Source: Acanthaster planci
Lineage: Eukaryota; Echinodermata; Asteroidea; Valvatida; Acanthasteridae
NCBI RefSeq assembly: GCF_001949145.1
Contig: NW_019091518.1
Span: 149,980-213,979 of the forward strand
Length of the DNA stretch: 64,000 nucleotides
Direction of reading: 5' to 3'
Position 1 is the stretch's first letter. Each line of letters starts with the position of its first letter. The notes under the pieces are model-generated. The model saw only the letters and a list, made by a program, of their open reading frames with translations, was not told the DNA's origin and made no database searches. This document shows positions 12,801 through 22,113 of this stretch, in pieces. The position numbers and the translations under genes were made by a program.

Positions 12801-15800
12801 CGAAAGTTAAGCCCAGATACGCAAAGCGAAACCATGGTTGTTACTAAAATGACCTCTGGTGTTAGAATCACACCTGGCTACACATACATGTTCCTATCTG
12901 CAACATTTAATACTACTTAATAAATCTACCAAAGAGAATTTTGAATTATTTTACCACTGATTTCTGAGTTGCTGTCAGGATTGCTGTGAAGGAATTCCTT
13001 TGTCCCCGAACCATGGAGTTCATGATGTTATCAGCATTGGAAAAGGCCTCCTCTTTTGAATCACTGAAAGGAAAACACGCCAATTAACAATTAGGTTTGA
13101 AGAAATCAAAACTGTCTGCTTATTTCCTCTACTTGAACCAGCAATGAACCAACTCCTGTCTTTGTTTCTTGTTTTGTCGGTACAATGACATCATAGGGCC
13201 ATTACTGATGCCACCAAAACAACCAACTAATAGCCAGTGCAGACACATTCATGGTCAAAAAAACAAACCAGGTTTCTAATAAGCAAGAACAATGCTCACT
13301 ACAGTTTGGGACACAGGGGCTTTTTTCCCACTTACCTTGAGGCCACATCAAAGCGCATCACCACCAGATTGGTCTTGGTTGTGTCCAGGGTCCCACTACC
13401 CAGGATAGGGTTATGCAGGTCAACTGTGGCACCGCTGACCTTTGAACTCAGCTCCTTCTGAAGGTCACCCAGCTCAACAGAGGGCAGTACTAGACTTGAG
13501 AGGGATTCAGTCATTGCCTTCTGCAGAGACAAAAATTGGGAAAATTATCAGTACGGTGAAAGATTTACTGATTTAATGTGATTTGTTTCACTATTGAAAT
13601 TTGCAATTTCATTTTAAACAGTGCTTAAATTACTTTAAACACAGAAAATTAATTCACAATGAAATTTACTATGTACATGTACACTCTAATGCCATTGCGT
13701 ACAGAGTCGGTCAAAGAGGACGGGTTTCAATCTTTTCCTTTCATTTATTTTTAACTAATGACAATATTTACACCATCCCTACATGTACAGTGTAGGTTTG
13801 GTTGGGTGGATTAAAGAGACACATGCATTGTTTGATGTGGCCAAACACTTACTGAATACCTTTTGACACCTAGTGCGGGTAGTTTGCATGACAAAGATTC
13901 ACATAAGCAACTCAATTTCCTTAGACATCATAAGGGCAAGAGATTTCAAGAGCTGAGAAACCTTGTGCGTGAATACTTTTATGAGGTATGGTGAATTTCA
14001 AATCTTCCTTTTACACATTTTCACAAAAGGTGCATTAACAACTCAGATTGTGCAAGTTCCGGATTACACATGCACATGGCCATGTCTTACTTTGAGGTGA
14101 CTCAAGGCACCACCTTGTCCATCTGAATTGTAAGCATCGCTGTAGCGGGTAACATCATCAATGCTCAACTGAGAAGAGAATTTGAAAAACCAGTTACACT
14201 TTGCTTTCGGAAATTTTAACAAATAGAGAGCATCTTGCAGATGCTTACCCTTTTGAACTGTACAAAATCTCATACCTGACACAAAACTTTCGGTGAATCT
14301 TTGTTCTGAGAGAAATGACCTTCCCGGGTATTTAGCACTTGACTAGTCTACCGCTGTCTGCCAGCAAGGCCAAATTTTATGAATGATTTGTGGAATTTAG
14401 ACAGATCAACTATTAACTTGCCGGACACTGCACACCACTGACAGTTTCTTCCACGCCACACAGAATAAGAAGCACACGATCTTATATCCCACATATTGAA
14501 AAGCAATAAGTTGTGTCCCCAAGCAGGCCACTTTACCCTAACCACCATGCAGGATGCTTTCATCAGACCTTCATGTATGTACATGTACGTGTATGGATAC
14601 ATGAAATAGAACTGATGTGGAAGGGAGGCTGGTTACACATTTTGTTCAATATGAATAATAAGCTCCCATTTTCCAAGTCACATTTCTTTTCACTACAATT
14701 TCAAGGAAAACCATTAAAATTGAGAAGAATGTTTTTTCTTTTTTGTCCACATGATGAGTGGTCCTGGACGAAACAAATTTTAAAGTTTTTAAATCGATGC
14801 AAAGGATTTTTTGTCTCTGGCGAGGACATTTGGAGTTAACATTTAGCCCTCTGTTGGCAAAGAATTATTAACTAGCTTAATAATTAATGAAAATGGAATG
14901 AAAAGCATGCTGCATGTAGGGCACTACAAGGTCTTCCGTCCTGACAACAGCCTTTGAAAATTACTCAACTACAAGCCCCATCCTGTTTCGGTGTGCACAC
15001 ACTGTAACCAGTCACCAGTAGAAATTTTATGCATAACACAGGAAATGGAGTCATTTCCACAGACAGACACTCATAACCAAACAACAGAAACACAAATTCA
15101 GGTAATGATTGGTTTCTCCTTAATGCATAAAAAAGTATTCATGTTAAATGTACAAATTTAGTGACAATGTTAAATTTTGAATCGAAGTCTTATTAAAATT
15201 TTTGAGTCATATGGTAAAATGGGGAACTGTGTTCAGAGTTAAATTAATCTGGGTAGTTTACATGTAAAAATGCTACTGGTTTCATATACACGGAGGTATT
15301 CTAAAGATTGGCAACAGTTCTTGGCAGAATTACCCAAGAGGTTCCACGACTTAAACAGAATTGGGTAGCATGTCATCCTCGGTGCATATGATAACACGCA
15401 GGCAGGGTTTAGATGTACATGTATACATGGACAAGTGAATGTGTTCCTTGTGTGAACCGGAGGAAAAAGTATGCCCACAGAATGCAGGCAGTGAAGACAT
15501 CATGTGGACTTGCCAAGGTTTCTACTTCTTGAAAGACAGTGTTAGAGGAATTTACGAGATACAGTTATTCCTTACTAAATGATAAACATTACCATTTTTT
15601 ATCAAAACACCAAGTTGAAAGAGAGTTCATGCTGTGGATAAAATAATTTTTCTCCCCCGATTTTTCAACCACATGTACACGTAAACGGAAGAATGTCCAT
15701 GACAGGCATCTAATGCTGGAAACTTCAGCCGTCAATCATCAAATGGGATGCATCTCAGTAACTACATCACTTGTAAAGACATTGCTACATATCTCCAATA

Positions 15801-16803
15801 TTTTCGATTTAATACACTTTCCTGACCATTATCAAATATTACCAATGGAACTCAAAATGGGGTCAGACTTGGACAGTGGTTATTACCAATAATTAGCCGT
15901 GCTTATGGTTCAAATCTGAACAGAGGATGTAGGGCCATACTTGCACACTCACCTCATCAAAGACAAAAAGGAAAATATTCTGGGGCTTTGAATGTAGGAT
16001 GCTGGTCAAATAGTTGGTACTCAGCTCTTCCCTGGTAATAACCTTCCCAGCAGAAATTCTAGGTTTGTTGGTAAAAGATCTGCAATATATGGCCAATAGA
16101 AAAAATGATGTAGACCTCCAAGTAAAATTGGAGAGGACAAAGTGTGTATAGGGCCTAGGCCCTAGGCCTATATGTTGAGCACAGTTAGTCAATCAGCATG
16201 ACCATGGTGCATTATTATCTTCCACAACCGTGCAAACAACAACGAGTTAGATAAAAACTGTGATCCGCTGATCGCAAAATTATTGCCAAATCACGCAGTA
16301 ATGTACCGGTTGTAGATTGACGGATTAGGCAAAGATTGACGTGTTGCCCAGATTGACCAATTGCACCAACATTTTCAAGGCAACAGTCACTCCCCCAGTC
16401 CGAACAAGTACATAAAATCTACACGTTGCGTTGTAATGCAAAGGGCCTATCCTCACAAAATGCAGGAAAAGGTACACAGTTATATGCAATCTATCTACAA
16501 CTTTTAAGATACTAACGGGGTAGGCCTAAATCATTCAGCAGGCCTAAATGTTGAAATTTTGTCATTCAAAATGAAAAAAGATGATGTCATTCCACACATT
16601 GACTGACATGAACACTACGGACTAAACATGATACATGTAAATGACAGAAACATTTTTCATAATTCCAGAACATACTAGATATAAAGTTTTCATATTTACC
16701 TTGTATTGGACCATGCTATGAGTGGGACTGCTTGCTCACCAAAGCAAAAAATGGGCGAAAATATCGCCAAAATGTAAAGCACAAACTGTATCGATCCTTC
16801 CAT
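9803..16803 (-). CDS. ATP6AP1: V-type proton ATPase accessory subunit S1 (Ac45)
   Basis: Ac45 is a type I membrane glycoprotein that joins the Vo sector of the V-ATPase and helps its assembly and trafficking in secretory and endolysosomal compartments. Reading the minus strand, the exons are 16803-16700, 16079-15953, 14168-14091, 13520-13336, 13063-12958, 12262-12030, 11785-11732, 11150-10916 and 10027-9803. They join in frame into 448 codons plus a stop; human ATP6AP1 has about 470. The N-terminus is a signal peptide (MEGSIQFVLYILAIFSPIFC) followed by VPLIAWSN. LFVFDELSIDDVTRY matches the human LFLQDQLSIEDF segment, and SLVLPSVE matches SLVLPAVD. The C-terminus carries DCVGFFTEGIWMG, one membrane helix and a short cytoplasmic tail with MDKFDDPKG. 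The start is the only ATG in frame ahead of the signal peptide. It shares a 369-bp promoter interval with RPS23. A furin-type RXXR is absent at the place of the human RPSR site; RGQR lies slightly upstream, near residues 184-187. Confidence 0.96.
10642..10718. repeat. Inverted repeat, 18-bp arms, in the last ATP6AP1 intron
   Basis: The arms at 10642-10659 (GTCAAAATCAGTCAAATT) and 10701-10718 are reverse complements at 17 of 18 positions and are separated by 41 bases. Further out, TTAACCCTCC (10595-10604) and AGAGGGTTC (10732-10740) are also roughly complementary, so the whole may be a small piggyBac-like MITE remnant of about 145 bp. Confidence 0.65.
11394..11427. repeat. Perfect 13-bp stem hairpin in an ATP6AP1 intron
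   Basis: GCCAATGCCCTAT at 11394-11406 is followed by an 8-base loop and its exact reverse complement at 11415-11427. It lies in the intron between the exons at 11785-11732 and 11150-10916. The stem is too short for a canonical microRNA precursor. Confidence 0.8.
16168..16385. repeat. Dispersed repeat, copy related to 52058-52275
   Basis: In the first ATP6AP1 intron, TATGTTGAGCACAGTTAGTC followed by AATCAGCATGACC reappears with changes at 52064-52095. Further along, a CAAATCACGCAG...AGATTGACGGATTAGGCAAAGATTGAC segment resembles 52205-52260 and also 18360-18480 in the RPS23 intron. The pattern indicates copies of one old interspersed element. No terminal repeats or coding capacity were seen. 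Confidence 0.5.
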
Positions 16804-17172
16804 GACGGCTGAACTCCACAAAATGATGATTAGGAGAAGTGCACTGACCTTCCATCATATGATGTGTGCAATTTCTGCTGTTGGATCAGCAGAGGGACGC
16901 CGAGGCTATGGATGGAAAATTGACGACTAATAAATGGCTACCACTTTTGTTCAAACCTATTGTTTAACAGTATTATTAAAAGAACAACATATTTAAAATG
17001 CACTGGAGTTAAAAGCCTTTGAGGGGCGTTTATCTCAATAAAAGGGAGTCAAAATGTTTTTAATGAAACAGACAATAGCCGTCGCCAATGCGTTGCAATA
17101 ATGCGCCCTCTTGTGCTTGTGTATGCCACTTTCCTTTAGCAAGGCCTTTTCGTTCCTTTGCAATCCACAACG
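16804..17172. promoter_or_regulatory. Bidirectional promoter interval of ATP6AP1 and RPS23
   Basis: Only 369 bases separate the start codons of the divergent genes ATP6AP1 and RPS23. A pyrimidine tract (CCTTTTCGTTCC, 17145-17156) just before the RPS23 ATG fits the 5' terminal oligopyrimidine start sites of ribosomal protein genes. A GCCAAT box lies at about 17091-17096, and a CTCF-like core at 17103-17116. No convincing TATA box was seen. A shared promoter is an inference from spacing and orientation. Confidence 0.65.
17103..17116 (-). promoter_or_regulatory. CTCF-like motif in the ATP6AP1/RPS23 promoter
   Basis: On the minus strand this reads GCACAAGAGGGCGC, close to the bilaterian CTCF core CCACTAGRKGGCGC. 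The AGAGGGCGC part is exact for the most informative positions. Binding is not shown by sequence alone. Confidence 0.45.
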
Positions 17173-19474
17173 ATGGGTGAGTGAGACACGTGCCCGAATT
17201 TCAACTTAATAATTCGTCTTAACCGTAGAGAATTTGTGAATGAACACGCATGTGTTATAATCTTTAGACCGTAGTGAATAACGTTTGACTATGTTTTGCT
17301 CCTTTTGGTAATCATAACGTTGAAACTAATTGGTCAGAATGTGGAGTGGTACGGCAAAACGGTACCGAATATTTTATTTCCACTCCCAGCATGCCATGCC
17401 CGTGTTCACGAAGTTTGCCCAGTTTCCGGACACTAGAAATTAAGGAATATTTTTTGCACAGAGAATTTAAAGTTTATTTAAATGTTTGCGGAACAGAGAG
17501 TGCATAGACACCGTGTGTCTTTCTAAATGAGTGATTGGGCCAACAAAATGTGTGATTAAAGAGACACAGGCTGTTGCGTTGGAATATCGGTCAGTGTTGG
17601 TTGATATATGATCAGCACAATCAATCGTGTAGACTTAGCACAGATAGTTGTGTTAGCCAGTCCTGTATAAAATCTGTTCCACAACTGAAAAGGCAATTGT
17701 AAGAACGTTATTCCGGAACTGTTAGGTTTGTACAAACCTTACCAATGTACAAACTTGTAATTTGTGTAAATACAGTTTTGGCTGTTTGATTGTGCCACTT
17801 TACTCTGCCATCACAGATATTTGTGCAACAAACTTTCATCCATCCCTTCTTGGTGAGGTTTCATGTCTGCTGAGGAGGTTTATTCACCTTATATATCCCC
17901 ATTAAAACATGTAAAATGGTTAAATTCATGAGTATTTTGCCCATCCACTCCACAGAAAAATCAGGGGTGTGTACTCTCTCGATTGTTGTCTGCAGCATGC
18001 CAGGTTGACCAATCGCAACACGGCTCCTATCTTTTTTCTGGTCTTCCCACAAATGAAAGCCAAGCTATGATTGGTCATTGGAATAGAAGCAAATTGGGCC
18101 AATCATCTGTAAGGATGTATAAACCGTACAGTTCTGGAAGTTGTCAGAAGGTGAAATTACTGACTTATTGCTCAGCCATGTCAGCAAGGTCAGCTGATCG
18201 AGCACGCACAGATGTTACATGCAATTTCAGAAACAGCATCATAACTTAATCACATGGGATTGGTCAATCCTATAGGAAATTTTGAACTTAACTTCTCTTT
18301 TTCAAAGCATCCTTCCTCAACTGTGAATTAGGAAGAAAATATGATTGGCCAATGGTAGAATTATTGACAAGTCATGCAGTAAGATTTACGGATCATGCAT
18401 AGATCAAGCAACCGTGCCGATCAATCAGTCACGCCTGTCACAGAGATCCAGCAATTGCACAGATTGTGTAATTACACCCCAGTAATGACATTGATGAAAA
18501 AAGGAGAAATTAACATCGTGATCTAATTTAAAAAACATGTGCAATCTATTGAAAGTTGCAGCTATCAAACCTAATCTTCATGACATATTTCTTTGTGATC
18601 TGTGACCTGATTTAAGTGCAGTTTAATTAACCCTAACCCTCCTCAATCCTTCACCTGTTGGAGGACTGAGGAGTGTTAGGGTTAAGCTAACAATAGGTCT
18701 GACAGTAAAATCAAATTAACCAATGGACAAGCAGAATTCAAAGAGAAATGATACGAAAGTACACATAATTTCTGGCCAAACATTCGTGGCTTATTTTTCT
18801 TTAAGTATCGACCTTCAGTGTTTGACACGTGAGTCAGTGTTGAGCATACATGTATATTCGAATGTCTTGATAAGCCATAGTTGTGTTTTTATTCCAATTT
18901 TGATACTCAGGAAGTGGCAAGCCTAGAGGACTGCGTACAGCTCGTAAACTGCGCATCCATCGCCGCGATCAGCGATGGAGCGACAAAGGCTACAAGAAGG
19001 CTCACTTGGGAACGGCCCTGAAGGCCAACCCCTTTGGTGGAGCCTCTCACGCCAAGGGCATTGTGCTCGAGAAGATGTGAGTTTGCTCTGCAGATTTTTG
19101 CGAGGATTTGCTCATGAGATCCGTTGTCTGAATCCACTAAAAAAATTGACTTTAACTTTGTGCTATGTTGTCAATACAAATGCTGGTGTTTACATGTGGC
19201 TGCATCATTTTTGTGAGATGGTTTTGATACATTCACACATTTCAGGGTGTCCATATCAAATGCAAATAAAGCTGTTTTAAATTCGGATATCTTTGTTTGG
19301 ATGAAGTTGCTTAAAGATTTTATTGGCCTGCATTATTCCACCTGATGTTCTGTTAATGTTAACGCCGAAATGTTCAAAACAAACATTGAAATGATCAGAC
19401 GGCGCAATTTATTAAAACTCGTTATTACTGTTCACTTCCGTAAACAGCGGCGTTGAAGCCAAGCAGCCTAATTC
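17173..19474 (+). CDS. RPS23: 40S ribosomal protein S23 (uS12), 3' part lost in a gap
   Basis: RPS23 is the uS12 protein at the decoding centre of the small ribosomal subunit. Exon 1 is only ATGG (17173-17176, donor GTGAGT), exon 2 is 18911-19076, and exon 3 starts at 19448 and runs into the N gap after 19474. The joined start reads [16 protein letters not shown]; exon 2 continues through [20 protein letters not shown] to GIVLEK, and exon 3 gives GVEAKQPNS. The remaining 80 or so codons are missing, and nothing resembling them follows the gap. The tiny first exon behind a pyrimidine tract is usual for ribosomal protein genes. A second donor at 17181 joined to an acceptor after 18914 would give MGDGKPRG instead. 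Yeast S23 also has two extra residues here (MGKGKPRG) compared with human, so the start is not abnormal. The truncation is an assembly effect, not evidence of a pseudogene. Confidence 0.93.
18340..18480. repeat. Probable partial copy of the 16168/52058 dispersed repeat
   Basis: The segment contains ATTGACAAGTCATGCAGTAAG, GGATCATGCATAGATCAAGC and CAATTGCACAGATTGTG, close to the CAAATCATGCATTCAGATTGAC and GATCAAGTGATTGCACAGATC segments at 52205-52270. It lies within RPS23 intron 1. The match is by eye. Confidence 0.45.
18627..18685. repeat. 24-bp stem hairpin with telomere-like arms, bounded by TTAA
   Basis: The arms 18627-18650 and 18662-18685 are complementary at 22 of 24 positions, with an 11-base loop. 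Each outer end is TTAA next to CCCTAAC (or GTTAGGG reversed). It lies in intron 1 of RPS23. The TTAA ends recall piggyBac-type target sites, but the element is too short to call. Confidence 0.75.
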
Positions 19475-19666
19475 NNNNNNNNNNNNNNNNNNNNNNNNNN
19501 NNNNNNNNNNNNNNNNNNNNNNNNNNNNNNNNNNNNNNNNNNNNNNNNNNNNNNNNNNNNNNNNNNNNNNNNNNNNNNNNNNNNNNNNNNNNNNNNNNNN
19601 NNNNNNNNNNNNNNNNNNNNNNNNNNNNNNNNNNNNNNNNNNNNNNNNNNNNNNNNNNNNNNNNNN
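19475..19666. other. Assembly gap (192 N)
   Basis: The unresolved bases interrupt exon 3 of RPS23. The rest of RPS23 and its 3' UTR need at least about 250 bases, so the true gap is probably larger than drawn. The 5' part of the LINE that begins directly after it may also be missing here. Confidence 0.99.
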
Positions 19667-20273
19667 TAGCAAGTATAAGACACTTACTTTCTCAGAACGC
19701 AGCAGAGCAACTCATTCATGCCTTTATCACTGCTAAACTTGATTTTTGCAATAGCCTGCTCACCGGTATTCCACACGGTACAATTCATCGTTTGCAACTT
19801 GTACAGAACGCTGCCGCACGTCTTCTAACGAGCACCAAAAGAACAGCTCACATAACTCACATTCTCAACAAACTACATCGGTTACCCATCAAATACAGAA
19901 TTCAGTTCAAGATCCTCCTTCTCACATTCAAGACACTCCACGGCTCTAGTCCCCTTTATCTTGCAAACATGCTGCAACTCCGCTCTGTCAGGCCGGGTCT
20001 GAGGTCAACAAGTTGTGCCCCGGACTCGGCTGGCCAGTGCCGGAGACAGGGCTTTTTCTACAATTGCACCACGCTTATGAAACTCACTCCCGGATCATCT
20101 AAGACAAGAACATGACATCAAGCAATTTCAGCATCATCTCAAAACATTCTTCTTCTCACAAGCTTTTTCACTATGAATGCACAATTGAGTTTTTCATTTT
20201 TCCACCTAGACCAGCGCCTCTGAATGCTTTGCAGATATAGTGCGCCTTATAAATGCTTCATTATTATTATTAT
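19667..20273 (+). mobile_element. 3' end of a CR1/L2-like non-LTR retrotransposon (LINE), decayed
   Basis: Downstream of the gap the plus strand encodes the C-terminus of a LINE reverse transcriptase. Typical segments are FITAKLDFCNSLLTGIP, LQLVQNAAARLLTSTKR and LNKLHRLPIKYRIQFKILLL. The reading frame shifts at about 20030-20045, after which AFSTIAPRL and LPDHLRQEHDIKQFQHHLK follow in the new frame. There the expected Trp codon is TGA (20078-20080). The element ends in GCGCCTTATAAATGCTTC and an ATT microsatellite, the usual tail of CR1/L2-type elements. It is 5'-truncated or cut by the gap and is dead. Confidence 0.9.
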
Positions 20274-22113
20274 ATGAATAGATAGGGGAACATGTGGCCT
20301 TTCAGATGACAGCAAGATTGAAAAATTTAGATAATTCTCACACCTTTTATGCTCGAATATACGAAGCATTCACTGTGCCAGTACAGGACCCGGTGTAGCG
20401 CAAAGTCAGAATTACAAAACAATATCAAGCAGTCAGACAAGAACTTGCACTTCCTTTTGCAGATATTTCCCTAGCTACTGCAAATATGGAAATCAAACTT
20501 ATATGAATGGATAGACGAACATGTGTCCTTTCAGACGACACCAAGATTGCAAGATTTAGATACTTCTCCCACCTTTTATGCTCAATTATATGAAGCATTA
20601 TCTGCGTGGTATACGGACAGGTATAGCACAGACAAAGCAAGAATTCCGGAAAAAGGATGCAATTGTAAAAGAACTTGCACTCTCTTAAGCAGCTATTTCC
20701 CTAACTACTGCAAATATGGATATGATACTTATATGAGTAGATAGAAAAACATCTGGCCTTTCAGATAACCCCAAAAAGTGCAAGATTTAGATAATTCGTA
20801 GACCTTTTATGCTTAAATACACGAAACATTCACTGTGCGAGTACTGGACCCGGTATAGCGCATAGTCAGAATTAATCAAAAATATCAAGCAGTCAGACAA
20901 GAACTGGCACTTCCTTTTGCAGATATTTCCCTAACTACTGCAAATATGGATATGAAACTTATACTAATGGATAGACGAACATGTGGCCTTTCAGATGACG
21001 CCACGATTGCAAGATTTAGATAATTCTCAGACCTTTTATGCTTGATTATTTGAAGCATTCTCTGCGCGGGATAAGGACCAGTATAGTGCAGACGAAAACA
21101 GAATTCCGCAAAAGTATCAAACAGTCAGACAAGAACAGGCACTTCCTTTGGCAGATATTTCCCTAACGACTACAAATATGCATGTGAAACTTATACAAAC
21201 AGATAGGGAGACATGTGGCCTTTCAGATGACAGCAAGACTGGAAGATTTAGATAATTCTCAGACCTTTTATGCGTGATCATATGAAGCATTCTACGCGCG
21301 GGATGAGGACCAGTATTGCGCAGACGAAGCCAGAATTTCGCAAAAATATCTGGCAGTTCGACACAAACTTGCATTTCCTTTGGCAGATAATTCCCTAACT
21401 ACTGCAAATATGGATATGAAACTTACACAAACAGATAGGGGAACATGTGGCCTCTCAGATGACAGCAAGATTGGAAGATTTAGAAAATGTTCAGACCTTT
21501 TATGCTCGAATATATGAAGCATTCTCTGCGCGCGATAAGTACCAGTATAGCGCAGACGAAGCCAGAATTCCGCAAAAATATCAGGCAGTTGGACAAGGAC
21601 TTGCATTTCCTTTGGCAGATATTTCCTTTACAACTGCAAAGATGGATGTGAAACTTATATGAATGGATAGATAAACAAGTGGCCTTTCAGAAGACAACAG
21701 GATTGCAAGGTTTATATAATTCTCGGACCTTTTATGCTCGATTATATGAAGCACTCTCTGCAGGGGATAAGGACCAGGATAGCGCAGACGAAGCCAGAAT
21801 TCCGCAAAAATATCAAATAGTCAGAAAAGAACTGGCACTTCCTTTGGTAGCTAATTCCACAACTACTGCAAATATGGATATGAAACGTATATGAACAGAT
21901 AGGGGAACATGTGGCCTTTCAGATGACTCCAAGATTGTAAGATTTAGATAATTCTCAGACCTTCAATGCTCGAATACATGAAGCATTCTCTGCGCGGGAT
22001 GAGGACTGGTATAGAAGAGACGAAACCAGAATTCCTGAAAAATATCAAACAGTCAGACAAGAACTGGCACTTCCTTTGGCAGATATTTCCCTAACTACCT
22101 TAAATATGGATAT
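20274..22113. repeat. Satellite-like tandem array, 8 units of 229-232 bp
   Basis: The landmark CATGTGGCCTTTCAG recurs at 20291, 20520, 20750, 20980, 21212, 21444, 21676 and 21908, giving steps of 229, 230, 230, 232, 232, 232 and 232. The last unit breaks off at the lone N (22114) before it is complete. Each unit contains an open stretch of about 70 codons in one frame (for example FYARLYEAFSARDKDQ, ADEARIPQKYQ, ELALPLADIS), but units 3, 4 and 5 have in-frame stops at the same place (after FYA). It is therefore not a working gene today. Units on the left differ more from the consensus than those on the right. It lies in the convergent RPS23/TIMM17 spacer. Confidence 0.92.

Noticed and set aside
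18627-18685. Interstitial telomere repeat
   Set aside because: Only about one CCCTAA unit per arm is present; the signal is a hairpin, not a tandem telomeric array.
19077-19447. Intronic snoRNA or alternative 3' end in RPS23 intron 2
   Set aside because: No RTGATGA C box with a matching CTGA D box, and no H/ACA pair at plausible spacing. An AATAAA at 19265-19270 exists, but exon 3 clearly continues the conserved protein.
20425-21894. Open frames of 70-100 codons on both strands of the satellite as separate genes
   Set aside because: They recur once per repeat unit, the units are interrupted by stops at homologous positions in several copies, and unit length is not a multiple of three. They are products of the repeat, although a coding ancestor is possible.
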